Shown here piece by piece: positions 7,350-17,563 of a stretch of 64,000 nt of DNA. The number at the start of each line of letters is the position of its first letter. Within the stretch, counting starts at the first letter, position 1. Below the pieces are notes generated by a model, which saw only the letters and a program-made list of their open reading frames with translations, made no database searches and was not told where the DNA came from. The translations under genes were made by a program, and so were the position numbers. The stretch lies in contig NZ_CAMQAZ010000009.1 in NCBI RefSeq assembly GCF_946998835.1, forward strand, positions 22,312-86,311, given 5' to 3'. Origin of the DNA: an uncultured Corynebacterium sp. Its GTDB lineage: Bacteria > Actinomycetota > Actinomycetes > Mycobacteriales > Mycobacteriaceae.

Positions 7350-8141
7350 GTGAATAATCGCTGGTACAAGTTCTTTAAGTACATCCTCATCGGTCCTTGG
7401 CTGCGGATTTATAATCGCCCCTACTACATCGGTGGTGAGAAGATTCCACAGGAAGGCCCAGCGCTGATGGTGTCGAATCATCTGGCTGTGATGGATCACT
7501 TTTACTTCCCGCTGGTCTGTCGTCGCCAGCTGACGTTCCTGGCGAAGGCGGAGTATTTCACGACGCCGGGTTTTGTTGGCGGTATTCAGAAGTTCTTCTT
7601 CTCCTCGGTGGGCCAGGTTCCGATTGACCGTACCTCTGGTGATGCGGCTCGTGATGCGCTGAACGCCGGTTTGAAGGTGTTGTCGCGCGGAGATTTGTTG
7701 GGTATTTCCCTGGAGGGAACTCGTAGTCCAGACGGTCGACTGTACCGCGGTAAAACCGGTGCGGCGCGTGTGGCACTGGAGACCGGTGTGCCAGTGTTCC
7801 CGATGGCGATGATTGACACGGAGAAAGCCAATCCGATTGGTACCTGGATTCCGCGTCCGGTAAAGGTGGGCACGATTATCGGTGACCCGATCGATCCGTC
7901 GGAATACAAAGCGAAGTACAGCGATGAGTACGAGGCAGCTAGAGCACTGACGGATGACTTGATCAAGGAGATTCAGAAGCTCTCGGGTCAGGAATATGTC
8001 AATGCATATGCGACCGATGTGAAGAAGTCTTTGGAAGCTGGCAACGGTTATCCGAAGGGTACTGAGCCGGGTGGTGAACTAACAGTTCCGGCTCCGGGGC
8101 CGAAGCCAACCCCTCGTCGCTGGTTCCGACGCGCTCGATAG
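7350..8141 (+). CDS. plsC: 1-acyl-sn-glycerol-3-phosphate acyltransferase family protein
   Basis: Membrane-associated acyltransferase making phosphatidic acid from lysophosphatidic acid. It carries the family motifs H-x4-D as NHLAVMD (about residue 47) and SLEGTRSPDG, with PMAMIDTEKA further on. The 263-residue protein ends in a Pro/Arg-rich basic tail. The matching gene in M. tuberculosis is Rv2182c and in C. glutamicum cg2398. GTG 7350 is chosen because of the -10 box 8 nt upstream. Its proximity to PIM genes agrees with a role in membrane phospholipid supply, although several paralogues usually exist. Confidence 0.87.
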   Translation: MNNRWYKFFKYILIGPWLRIYNRPYYIGGEKIPQEGPALMVSNHLAVMDHFYFPLVCRRQLTFLAKAEYFTTPGFVGGIQKFFFSSVGQVPIDRTSGDAARDALNAGLKVLSRGDLLGISLEGTRSPDGRLYRGKTGAARVALETGVPVFPMAMIDTEKANPIGTWIPRPVKVGTIIGDPIDPSEYKAKYSDEYEAARALTDDLIKEIQKLSGQEYVNAYATDVKKSLEAGNGYPKGTEPGGELTVPAPGPKPTPRRWFRRAR

Positions 8142-8288
8142 AATAGGGCGCAAATAGGTTTCGCGACAGTGGGGCTGCGCACTTCTCGATGTCGATTCGG
8201 CGCATGGGGAGGGGTTTGCTCGGTAGGGCTCTACAGTTTTGTCGCGAGTTAGCCGAGGCGAGACTGAGGCTAGAGAGGATTCCGCACC

Positions 8289-8780
8289 GTGCGTTATTTT
8301 TATGACACCGAGTTCATTGAGGATGGCAAGACAATTGATCTTGTCTCCATCGGTGTCGTGGCTGAGGATGGCCGCGAATACTACGCGGTGTCAACCGAGT
8401 TTGATGAGAGCAAGGCCGGACCATGGGTGCGGGCCAATGTGCTCAATCAGCTGCCCAACCCCTCCTCTCCGCTGTGGAAGAACCGGGATACTATCCGCGA
8501 GGAGCTGCTGGCATTTTTCACAGAGCCCGGTACCGGCAGTCCGGAGCTGTGGGCGTGGGTAGGCGCCTACGACCACATCGCTCTGGTGCAGCTCTGGGGT
8601 GATATGACCAAGTTGCCACAGGTCATGCCGCGTTATACCCGCGAACTCAAGCAGTATTGGGAGATGGCGGGCAAGCCGCGCCTTCCAAGGCAGACTGCAG
8701 GAAAGCATGATGCGCTGGCGGATGCCCAGCACAATCTGGTGAAATTCCAGAGAATCGCGCAGAAGCTGCCACTCGACTAA
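8289..8780 (+). CDS. 3'-5' exoribonuclease, Rv2179c-like DEDD family
   Basis: A 163-residue single-domain RNase H-fold exonuclease. MRYFYDTEFIEDG holds the first D-x-E pair, WAWVGAYDHIALVQLWGDM the middle Asp, and KHDALADAQHNL the final His/Asp motif. The family is annotated as polyadenylate-specific 3'-exoribonuclease AS; M. tuberculosis Rv2179c is the positional match, next to aroG in both genomes. GTG 8289 is preceded by GAGAGGA. It is probably a housekeeping RNase; its substrate cannot be read from sequence. Confidence 0.85.
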   Translation: MRYFYDTEFIEDGKTIDLVSIGVVAEDGREYYAVSTEFDESKAGPWVRANVLNQLPNPSSPLWKNRDTIREELLAFFTEPGTGSPELWAWVGAYDHIALVQLWGDMTKLPQVMPRYTRELKQYWEMAGKPRLPRQTAGKHDALADAQHNLVKFQRIAQKLPLD

Positions 8781-8835
8781 TCAGCGGATTCTTCAGTATT
8801 TGGTGACCTGACTAACACCCTTCTTGCGCGGGCAT

Positions 8836-8841
8836 TACAAT
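8836..8841 (+). promoter_or_regulatory. -10 box of aroG (leaderless)
   Basis: TACAAT ends 8 nt before the GTG start at 8850 and no ribosome-binding site is visible. Confidence 0.55.
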
Positions 8842-8843
8842 GA

Positions 8844-10265
<1,422 letters not shown>

Positions 10266-10278
<13 letters not shown>

Positions 10279-10311
10279 TGCAACTGCAGCACAGCTTTTT
10301 ACAGTGTGCTG
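10266..10311. terminator. Convergent terminator between aroG and pknL
   Basis: GCTGCAG (10266-10272) pairs with CTGCAGC (10284-10290), followed by ACAGCTTTTTAC for the rightward transcript. An overlapping repeat CAGCACA (10287-10293)/TGTGCTG (10305-10311) flanks the T-run and includes the pknL stop codon. Confidence 0.6.
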
Positions 10312-12680
10312 ACCTCAATGCTGTCGCCCGCCGTGGCTTTCGAGCCCGGCATGGGGGACTGCAGCACAATTCGGTCGCTGTCGCTGGCAGAGTCGTCAAT
10401 TTCCAGGTCAAGGTGTTGTTTCTTCGCTTCACGACGTGCCTGCTCGACAGTCTTACCAATCAGCTGTGGCACCTTCACCGCTCTGGAGACCGTCAGTGTA
10501 ACGGTTGCATTGTTGGGGTCAACCAACTTTCCTGCATTCGGTGAGACAGCATCAACACGGCCGAAGTCGCGAGAAGACGATGATGAGTCCTTTACTTCGT
10601 TGACCTCAATGCCCTCGCGTTGCAGGATTTTTCGGGCCGTATCTTCCGGTTTGCCCACTACATTGGGGACCCTGATGCCATTATTGATGGTCAGAGTGAC
10701 TGAGCTACCGCGCTCGAGCCCAGTGCCTTCCTCTGGGGACACCGAAGTAACTTCGTCGGGTTCCGCAGAGGAGGAGAATTCCTCCGATACCTCGCGGACT
10801 TCCAGCCCAGCCTTGCCCAATAGCTCACGGGCTTCATCTTCTTTAAGGCCAACGATTTTAGGCACTTTCACCGGAGCTGGCCCCTTGGAATAATGCACAG
10901 TTACGACTGAGCCAACATCGACCGACTGGCCGGGGGCGGGAACGGCAAAGACCAATCCACCGGTGGAAACGTCATCGGAAAAGACGGGCTCTCCAACTTC
11001 TTCTATCAACGTCCGCTTAGCCAGCGCCGCGCTGAACACTTCCTTAGAGTGGTTCGCAGGATACGCGGGCACGGTTGGGCGTCCGAGGCTGACCAGAACA
11101 CGCACATCGTCGCCACGGACAACCCGGGCACCGGCTAAGGGTTCCGAGCCAATAATCTGGGACACCGCGACGTCATTGTCGTAGCGTTCATCAACCACCG
11201 GTTCAAAGCCCGCTTCACTGATAGCGGTCATCGCCTGCGGTTGAGACAGCCCAGTGATGGAAGGGACCTCGCCGTAGCGGCCAGAGCCCAACCACCATGC
11301 GCCGAGGCCCATGCCGAGCGTGGCAACGAGCGCGATAATCAGCCATAGTGCGCACCCGCGTCGAGTCCGCTGTCGGGTGGCGCGACGGCTCTTCGGCGGT
11401 ACTGTCTGAGCTGATTTAGGCTGCGGATGCTGGGAACCCTGCGTATGCGGTGACTGCGGGTACGCAGGGCCACCCGAAATCTCTGCTGGTACGGGTCCTC
11501 CGGTCTGTGGCTCCGGTGTGTCCCAGTCAGCGGCGATGTACCCATCATGGCGGTCAAAAGTGCGTGTCCGCCCCGCATCTGGGTCGTCGAAATCGGCGAA
11601 GATGTTCGGTGGTCCCGGTGGCGGAGGAGCTTCTGGGTAGCCGGGGGTGTCCGTCGACAAGCCGTAGCCAGCATAATCATCGTGACCGAAGCGCTCGGGT
11701 GTCGTCTCTGCGGTGTCGTGGTGGTCATCCACCTGGCCGTTGTCCCGGGGGACTGGACGGCGAATGTCCGGGATGGGGTCCTCGATAGCGACGGCGTTGG
11801 CGGCAGCCGAATTCACAGGGGAAGGTACTCGGAACGGCGGCAAGTCCAATTCGTACACAATATCTTCGAGCGCATCGGCGAATTCCTCGGCGCTTTCAAA
11901 GCGATCCTCCGGCCTGCGAGCACAGGCTCGGGCGACCAACTCGTCGAACTCCTCTGGAACGCCGTCGATGAGTTCGGAGGGCGGAGGGACATCTTCGTTC
12001 AGGCGCTTCATAGCGACACCGAGTGAAGTATCGGCGATAAACGGGGTAGTGCCGGTCAGCAGCTCAAAGAGCAAGATACCGGCGGAGTACACGTCGGAGG
12101 CGGGGGAGATGGATTCGCCCGTGACCTGCTCTGGGGCGAGATAAGCCACGGTACCGACGATGACCGAGTTAGAGGTCACCTTGGCATCAGCAGCCGCGCG
12201 TACCAGACCGAAGTCCGCCAGCTTCACGCGACCGTAGAAGGAAATTAAAACGTTTTCCGGCTTGATATCGCGGTGCACCATACCACGGGAATGTGCCACC
12301 GATAGGGCACGCAGAACTGAGCGCATCACGACGGCAGCTGCATGCGGTGGCATTGGGCCGCGCTCACGGAGCAGCTCGCGGAGCGTGCCGCCGTCGATGA
12401 ACTCCATAATGAGGAATACGTGTCCAGCCGGGTCTGTGCCCTGGTCGTAGACATTGACCAGTGACTCATCATCGAGGTGCGCGACTGCACGGGCCTCGCG
12501 TTCGAAGCGGATACGGAAAGACTCATCGTTGACAAAGCGCGGATCCATGACCTTCGCGGCCACCCTGCGATCGAGCCGCAAATCGGTGGCGCAGTACACG
12601 GTGCTCATCCCACCGTGTGCGATGGTGGCTCCAATACGGTAGCGACCATCGAGAATCTGCCCCTCGACAAGCTGCGACAT
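10299..12680 (-). CDS. pknL: Serine/threonine protein kinase with PASTA repeats, PknL
   Basis: A 793-residue receptor kinase. The cytoplasmic kinase domain (about residues 12-280) has YRIGATIAHGGMSTVY, the Lys in RVAAKVMDP, VHRDIKPENVLI, KLADFGLVRAA, VGTVAYLAPEQ and SDVYSAGILLFELL. A long Pro/Asp-rich juxtamembrane linker leads to a transmembrane segment near residues 443-464, then five extracellular PASTA-like units that bind muropeptides or lipid II in related kinases. The start is ATG 12680, with GGAAGG upstream and the family's N-terminus MSQLVEGQILDGRYRIG; the frame is open further upstream but lacks signals. Orthologue of M. tuberculosis Rv2176. Divergent from the small DNA-binding gene at 12769. 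Confidence 0.94.
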   Translation of the reverse strand: MSQLVEGQILDGRYRIGATIAHGGMSTVYCATDLRLDRRVAAKVMDPRFVNDESFRIRFEREARAVAHLDDESLVNVYDQGTDPAGHVFLIMEFIDGGTLRELLRERGPMPPHAAAVVMRSVLRALSVAHSRGMVHRDIKPENVLISFYGRVKLADFGLVRAAADAKVTSNSVIVGTVAYLAPEQVTGESISPASDVYSAGILLFELLTGTTPFIADTSLGVAMKRLNEDVPPPSELIDGVPEEFDELVARACARRPEDRFESAEEFADALEDIVYELDLPPFRVPSPVNSAAANAVAIEDPIPDIRRPVPRDNGQVDDHHDTAETTPERFGHDDYAGYGLSTDTPGYPEAPPPPGPPNIFADFDDPDAGRTRTFDRHDGYIAADWDTPEPQTGGPVPAEISGGPAYPQSPHTQGSQHPQPKSAQTVPPKSRRATRQRTRRGCALWLIIALVATLGMGLGAWWLGSGRYGEVPSITGLSQPQAMTAISEAGFEPVVDERYDNDVAVSQIIGSEPLAGARVVRGDDVRVLVSLGRPTVPAYPANHSKEVFSAALAKRTLIEEVGEPVFSDDVSTGGLVFAVPAPGQSVDVGSVVTVHYSKGPAPVKVPKIVGLKEDEARELLGKAGLEVREVSEEFSSSAEPDEVTSVSPEEGTGLERGSSVTLTINNGIRVPNVVGKPEDTARKILQREGIEVNEVKDSSSSSRDFGRVDAVSPNAGKLVDPNNATVTLTVSRAVKVPQLIGKTVEQARREAKKQHLDLEIDDSASDSDRIVLQSPMPGSKATAGDSIEVSTL

Positions 12681-12755
12681 AAACCAGCCTTCCCTATTCC
12701 AATCAGTTGCTTCCAACAAGTATATGGGGACGTACCTACTGCGAAGCCAACGCGC

Positions 12756-12761
12756 TAAAGT
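12756..12761 (+). promoter_or_regulatory. -10 box of the Rv2175c-like gene (leaderless)
   Basis: TAAAGT ends 7 nt before GTG 12769, which supports that start over the upstream in-frame ATG at 12724. Confidence 0.5.
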
Positions 12762-12768
12762 GACCAGT

Positions 12769-13134
12769 GTGAGAAAGATTCCAACTTGCCACGATGTCCT
12801 CAGCGCCGACGAACCCACTCTTGCGCTGCCCGATGCCGCCGACCTCATTGGTGTCGCTGTCACCCGTATTCACGCATTGCTGCAGGAGGGGCGCCTTATT
12901 GCAGTCAACCGCGATGGCATCCCACAAATTCCCGCTCGCTTCTTCGAGGGCGACGAAGTCGCTCGTTTTGTTCCCGGCGCACTCGCCTTGCTTGCCGACG
13001 GCGGCTACACGCGAGAAGAATCGCTGGAGTGGTTGTTTTCCGAAGATGATTCTCTGCCTGGGCGTCCGGTGGATGCCCTGCACGGTCACCTCGCTCGCGA
13101 AGTGATGCGCCGCGCACAGGCTATGGCTTTTTAG
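12769..13134 (+). CDS. Rv2175c-like DNA-binding protein
   Basis: A 121-residue protein of the Rv2175c family. LPDAADLIGVAVTRIHALLQEGRLIAV is a winged-helix/MerR-like helix-turn-helix, followed by DGIPQIPARFF and a helical C-terminal region (GYTREESLEWLF). In M. tuberculosis the homologue is a substrate of PknL, whose phosphorylation lowers DNA binding; the same divergent pairing with pknL occurs here. A Thr-rich N-terminus (IPTCHD) is available for phosphorylation, but the exact site cannot be assigned from sequence. Confidence 0.85.
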   Translation: MRKIPTCHDVLSADEPTLALPDAADLIGVAVTRIHALLQEGRLIAVNRDGIPQIPARFFEGDEVARFVPGALALLADGGYTREESLEWLFSEDDSLPGRPVDALHGHLAREVMRRAQAMAF

Positions 13135-13147
13135 CTCGCGGAGGTCT

Positions 13148-14134
13148 TCAACGACCTGACAATTCTTGTCGCAATCGCCCGGTCACTGCTGTGAAAAGCA
13201 GTGGTAGGGCGATTTTTGCTTTTCGAGCACATCCCACTTGAGCTCGCTGTGCAAAGACGTTGTAGTCCGCACGCTCAATTTCGCCGAGAATATCCGAGTA
13301 AAGAATCTCTGCGGCGCGAATGGCTTGGCGCCCGGGGATGTCTAACATCTCCACGCCGCTGCTGGCCTCGGCGTAGAGGGCGCGGTTGCGGGCAATGAAG
13401 TAGGCCAACGTCTGGCGCACTGCAGGGGTCGTCTGACCAGTGGTGACACAGTAACCGATCTCGTCGATCTCCACGCCGAAGGCCTCCCACTGATCCAGCG
13501 GTAGGTAAATGCGGCCACGCTGGAAATCCTCGGCAATGTCGCGGAGGAAATTTGTTACTTGAAAGGCCTTGCCCAGGCACTCGGCGTAAGGGGCAGCGTC
13601 CTCTCTGGAGAGTCCCGTGCGTGTGCCGAGAATCGGCATCATCTCCAGACCGATGACCGCAGCGGAGCCCCACATATACGAGTTAAGCTGCTCCCAGGTT
13701 TCAAAATGCGCGATGTGACAGGACGTGTTGGGAACGTCCATCAGCATGGAGTGGACAAAGTCCGCTGAGAGCTGAGGATTGATGTCGTAGTCGCGAAAAG
13801 TCTGTGCGGCTGCCGAGATGACAGCACGGTCGCGGCCGCGGTGAACGTCGTCAAGCGAACCGGTGACGACAGCTGTGTGAAAGAGCTCGCTCAAATGCGT
13901 GACCGTAGCTTCGATGTGTGCGGGGGAGCAATCGGTGTCAGCGGGGCAGTCGACGTAGTCATCGACGATGCGGGCCCAGGCGTAGAGGGACCATACCGCA
14001 CGTTGCTGACGCGATGTCAATAGACGCGTGGCCAGGGAATACGTTCGGCCGTGAGAGGTCATAATATCGCGGCAAAGCTCGTAGGAGTTCGGCAGCGCGA
14101 TGGTCGAGGGAGACTGTGAGGCGGGCATGGACAA
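13148..14134 (-). CDS. crtB: Phytoene/squalene synthase family protein (CrtB-like)
   Basis: Head-to-head prenyl transferase expected to condense two GGPP to phytoene. It has the two Asp-rich motifs, ARIVDDYVDCPAD and NFLRDIAEDFQRGRIYLP, the latter typical of bacterial CrtB, plus YSLATRLL near the N-terminus. 328 residues from TTG 14134; ATG 14128 is an alternative two codons in. It begins directly after the mptA stop (TAG 14135-14137), so the two are translationally coupled. Together with idsA and crtI it could make a C40 carotenoid. A squalene-type reaction cannot be excluded from sequence. Confidence 0.87.
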   Translation of the reverse strand: MSMPASQSPSTIALPNSYELCRDIMTSHGRTYSLATRLLTSRQQRAVWSLYAWARIVDDYVDCPADTDCSPAHIEATVTHLSELFHTAVVTGSLDDVHRGRDRAVISAAAQTFRDYDINPQLSADFVHSMLMDVPNTSCHIAHFETWEQLNSYMWGSAAVIGLEMMPILGTRTGLSREDAAPYAECLGKAFQVTNFLRDIAEDFQRGRIYLPLDQWEAFGVEIDEIGYCVTTGQTTPAVRQTLAYFIARNRALYAEASSGVEMLDIPGRQAIRAAEILYSDILGEIERADYNVFAQRAQVGCARKAKIALPLLFTAVTGRLRQELSGR

Positions 14135-15757
14135 CTATGCAGCCTCGGTAGATTTCGACAGGCTCGGAGTCGTGGAATCAGTGTCGTCGGCGGCCCTATC
14201 GTCGCGCCACGGGAACTTCCAGCTGAACTCCCCAGTGGTCAGCCAGCCTGCCGCCAGCCAACCGAGAATGGTGATGATAATCATCCAGGGCGCGTCGTAG
14301 AAGCGGTGATTACCGCCACCGGCGAACGACAGCGACAGAATGAACGTGAACATCACGGTTCCTTGAATAATCCACCGTGGTGGGCGGATGGTGCCCATCG
14401 GGGTCAGCAAGCTGGCGTAGTACCAGGGCAGTGCCACAGCATTGAACACGCAGGCCACGACGTAGGCGGCAACCATACCGGCGACATTGTCGCGTGGGGT
14501 GGCTCGGAAGTAGAACCAGGAGATTACGAGCCCTACCAACATGATGACAGAGGAGACCACGCGTGCGTAGCTAACTATGAAGTTAAAGCCGATATCGTCG
14601 TTGAACCACACCATGACTGCGGAAATCACTCCAGCAACTGCTGAAGGTGCTGCCAGTGGATTAATCACCTTGGTATTGCCGCTGATCTCGGAGATCCATC
14701 CCCAGCTTGAGCCGGTCAGCCATGTCACCGCTGCAAGCGTGCCGACGCACACCGCTACTAGCACGATGCCCACACCGGCAATCATCGGAATCTTGCGCAG
14801 CATCTCTTGGACAGTGGTGATGGGCTCGCGCCTGGTCAGCACAATCCACACCACGAACGGCAAGGCCAGGACAGCGGTTGCTTTCAGCGCTACGCCGATA
14901 CCGATAAGGACAGCGGCGACCAGACCACCCTGCAGACGCTCCATGCGCAGTGCCGCGACCAGCGCCAGGCTAACTAAGCCGACCATTAGCGCTTCATTGT
15001 GCATACCCGCAATCAGATGCAGCAGTACCAGTGGGTTGAGCACGCCGAGCCACTGTGCAAAAGCTGGGTTTGCGCCAAGCGCGCGGGCAATTCGCGGAAT
15101 CGACCAGACAATGGCGGCGAAGCCCAGCAGGCACACAATGCGGTAGAGAATCACGCCAACGGTGATGTTGTCGCCGACGATACGCGTGATGACCTCGCCA
15201 ATTCCCAGGTGTAGCGGGCCATATGGAGTGGTGGTGTTGCGCCAGTCGGCCGATACCTCCAGCAGCATCGGCCCCGGATTGGCCGCAGCGCCCTCGGTGT
15301 AGGGATCGAAACCATCGCGGACCATCGCGCCCTGCATGAGGTACGAGTAGACATCGCGGGAGAACAGCGGGGCAGCCAGTGAGAGGGGAATTGCCCAGGC
15401 CAGCAGAATCGAATTGAAACGGCGCAGTGCGGACTCATCGCTGCCAGCATGCACTGTGGCCGAGCCAGCAGGTTTTTCCGTCCCCTCAGCGAGAGCAGGG
15501 CCAGTCACAACCTCCCGGATGGATCCCTTCGAAAACAGCAGTTCTCGGCCGATACGTAGCCATGAGACCAGCAGCAGGGCGATGCCTATCCAAATCACAA
15601 TCTCACAGAAAATCTGACCGTGACCGTAGGTAATCCAGTCGAGACCTAGAGCGTGGACAATACCGCCACGGTAGCGATTCGCGCCGGAACCGTAGGAGCC
15701 CAGAGCAATCAGGATGCCACCGTAGACACCCAGCTGAGCACTCCGCGATAAATTCAT
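14135..15757 (-). CDS. mptA: Alpha-(1->6)-mannopyranosyltransferase MptA
   Basis: GT-C polyprenyl-phosphomannose-dependent mannosyltransferase that extends the alpha-1,6-mannan backbone of lipomannan/lipoarabinomannan. The 540-residue protein has many hydrophobic segments, and the first periplasmic loop carries the acidic SRDVYSYLMQGAMVRDGFDPY motif expected to hold the catalytic Asp. Position next to idsA and near pknL matches C. glutamicum NCgl2093 and M. tuberculosis Rv2174. AGG about 5 nt before ATG 15757 is the likely ribosome-binding site. It is sandwiched between crtI and crtB, which is unusual. Confidence 0.9.
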   Translation of the reverse strand: MNLSRSAQLGVYGGILIALGSYGSGANRYRGGIVHALGLDWITYGHGQIFCEIVIWIGIALLLVSWLRIGRELLFSKGSIREVVTGPALAEGTEKPAGSATVHAGSDESALRRFNSILLAWAIPLSLAAPLFSRDVYSYLMQGAMVRDGFDPYTEGAAANPGPMLLEVSADWRNTTTPYGPLHLGIGEVITRIVGDNITVGVILYRIVCLLGFAAIVWSIPRIARALGANPAFAQWLGVLNPLVLLHLIAGMHNEALMVGLVSLALVAALRMERLQGGLVAAVLIGIGVALKATAVLALPFVVWIVLTRREPITTVQEMLRKIPMIAGVGIVLVAVCVGTLAAVTWLTGSSWGWISEISGNTKVINPLAAPSAVAGVISAVMVWFNDDIGFNFIVSYARVVSSVIMLVGLVISWFYFRATPRDNVAGMVAAYVVACVFNAVALPWYYASLLTPMGTIRPPRWIIQGTVMFTFILSLSFAGGGNHRFYDAPWMIIITILGWLAAGWLTTGEFSWKFPWRDDRAADDTDSTTPSLSKSTEAA

Positions 15758-15844
15758 GTCAACCTAAAACAATCGAAACATTGCTGATGCATTAATCCTA
15801 GTTGGTCAATAAGAGACGACAGACATCCGGGAGGCACTCGGCAA

Positions 15845-17545
15845 CTACGGAGTTTCGAACCGCTGTGCCGCAAGACGGCCGGAAATCATGACCGTCGGCA
15901 CGCCAACACCTGGCACCGTCGTCGATCCCGCCAGCACTACATTCCCCGGCATCTTCGGGGAGAAGTTGCGGGGGCGGAACGGTCCCGTTTGCCGGAATAG
16001 ATGCGCGAGCCCAAATGGTGAGCCAACGCCCATGCCGCGCTCCTGCCACTGCTGAGGGGTATCAATCCGGCCTACCCGCCACTCGGTGGAGATTCCAGTG
16101 AGTCCCCGTCGCTCCAGTTCGGCGGTAATCTGCGCCACATAGTCCGCACCAATCCGCGACCAAATCAGGTTGGCCGACTGCAGGTTCGGGCACGGCGCGA
16201 GCACACTGACGGGCTCCCACTGGATGCCGTTGGCATCTGTCACGATACGCTCCGACGCGCTCACCGCAGGCCTGGTGACCAGCAGCGACGGGTCCGACAT
16301 CAACTTTCCGTGGTGAGGCGATGAAATCTCTTCGAAGGTCTCGTTCCACTTTTCACCAAACGAGATCAGGTGATGCCGCTTCGGCCACTTCTCCGTTTCC
16401 GACACTGGAATCAGTCCGTGCGCCACCACAGCAGACGGCGAAAATCGCACTGGGAACAGCCGTCGCGATCGGATTCGCTTTACGACGTCCCGAAGGCCAC
16501 GCAGCTTCGATGAACCGCTAGCGGTAGAGGTGGTGGCGTCGTGAAGCCAGCCCTGCACCACAGGCAAATCGGTAGTTGCGATAACGGCATCGGTAGGACG
16601 CTCGCCAGCTGTCGTGGTGATAGCAGAGACGAGACCGGTCTCATCGAGCTTCAGGTCGGTGACGTCCACGCCGAATTCGATGGTGCCGCCAGCGCGGCGG
16701 ACTGCCTCGGCGAGTAGCTCAACGATTGCCCCCATACCCGAACCGAATGTGGGGGAGTGCGGGTAAAAGACACCCATAGAAGTGTCCATGTGGGAGATAC
16801 AGCCGTAGACCGCACGGGCCTTGGCTGGAGGCACACCCGCGTAAAGTGCCTGAAAGCTGAATACGCGAGCAAGATCATTGTCGCCGAGGAAAGCGCGAAT
16901 CTTTGGCTCGAGTGCACCGAAGGCTCCGAGGCGGAGAAGGGTTGTCAGGTCGCGAAGCGCGCCGGGCCCAGTGAACAGGTCGGTAACGCGGTCAAAACTG
17001 CGGGACATGAAATTGTCGAAGCAGGCATTGAAAAGGGCCTGTAGCCACGTGCAGAGTTTGCGGTAACCGGCGATGGTGGAGCCCGCGGCCCCGAAGCGGG
17101 CGAGCTCATCGGCCATCATGTCTTCATTGGAAAACACGTCGAGTCCGCCGCGGGTGGCAAATTCCGCACGATAGGTCGGCGTGATTGGCGAGGCAGAAAA
17201 ACCCGGGTCGATATCACGCGCGTAGAGGCCTACGGCGGCGAGGGCATCGTCGACAAGCGAGGGCATAGTCCATACCGTTGCGCCAGTGTCGAAGACGGCG
17301 GTGAGTGATTGTCCGTCGACGTCAATGGAAATGGGTTCGCTGGCGCAGCGACCGCCGACGAAGCTTTCCCGCTCGAGCACGGTGACGTTGTATCCATCGG
17401 CGATGGCATATAGTGCTGCGGTAAGTCCAGACAGACCTGCGCCGATGATGGTCAACTGTGGTTTCGCACCTTTATGAGGACGAGCGACAGCGCGGCGCAA
17501 ACGCGGTGACCTAGCCGGGACATGGGTGGTGGAAGAGGCGGACAT
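15845..17545 (-). CDS. crtI: Phytoene desaturase-like FAD oxidoreductase (CrtI-like)
   Basis: A 566-residue flavoprotein with an N-terminal dinucleotide fold (TIIGAGLSGLTAALYAIADG, then VLERESFVGGRCAS) and the CrtI-specific blocks FDTGATVWTMPSL, VFSFQALYAGVPPAKA and C-terminal NVVLAGSTTVPGVGVPTVM. Expected to desaturate phytoene stepwise towards lycopene-type carotenes. The ATG at 17545 lies 18 bp after the idsA stop with AGGTG upstream, so it is in the idsA operon. Exact desaturation number and product are not predictable. Confidence 0.87.
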   Translation of the reverse strand: MSASSTTHVPARSPRLRRAVARPHKGAKPQLTIIGAGLSGLTAALYAIADGYNVTVLERESFVGGRCASEPISIDVDGQSLTAVFDTGATVWTMPSLVDDALAAVGLYARDIDPGFSASPITPTYRAEFATRGGLDVFSNEDMMADELARFGAAGSTIAGYRKLCTWLQALFNACFDNFMSRSFDRVTDLFTGPGALRDLTTLLRLGAFGALEPKIRAFLGDNDLARVFSFQALYAGVPPAKARAVYGCISHMDTSMGVFYPHSPTFGSGMGAIVELLAEAVRRAGGTIEFGVDVTDLKLDETGLVSAITTTAGERPTDAVIATTDLPVVQGWLHDATTSTASGSSKLRGLRDVVKRIRSRRLFPVRFSPSAVVAHGLIPVSETEKWPKRHHLISFGEKWNETFEEISSPHHGKLMSDPSLLVTRPAVSASERIVTDANGIQWEPVSVLAPCPNLQSANLIWSRIGADYVAQITAELERRGLTGISTEWRVGRIDTPQQWQERGMGVGSPFGLAHLFRQTGPFRPRNFSPKMPGNVVLAGSTTVPGVGVPTVMISGRLAAQRFETP

Positions 17546-17563
17546 GACTGCGCAACACCTGGT

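Noticed and set aside
12681..12863. Upstream extension of pknL by 61 codons
   Set aside because: ATG 12680 has GGAAGG upstream and gives the family N-terminus; the extension overlaps the divergent gene and its promoter.
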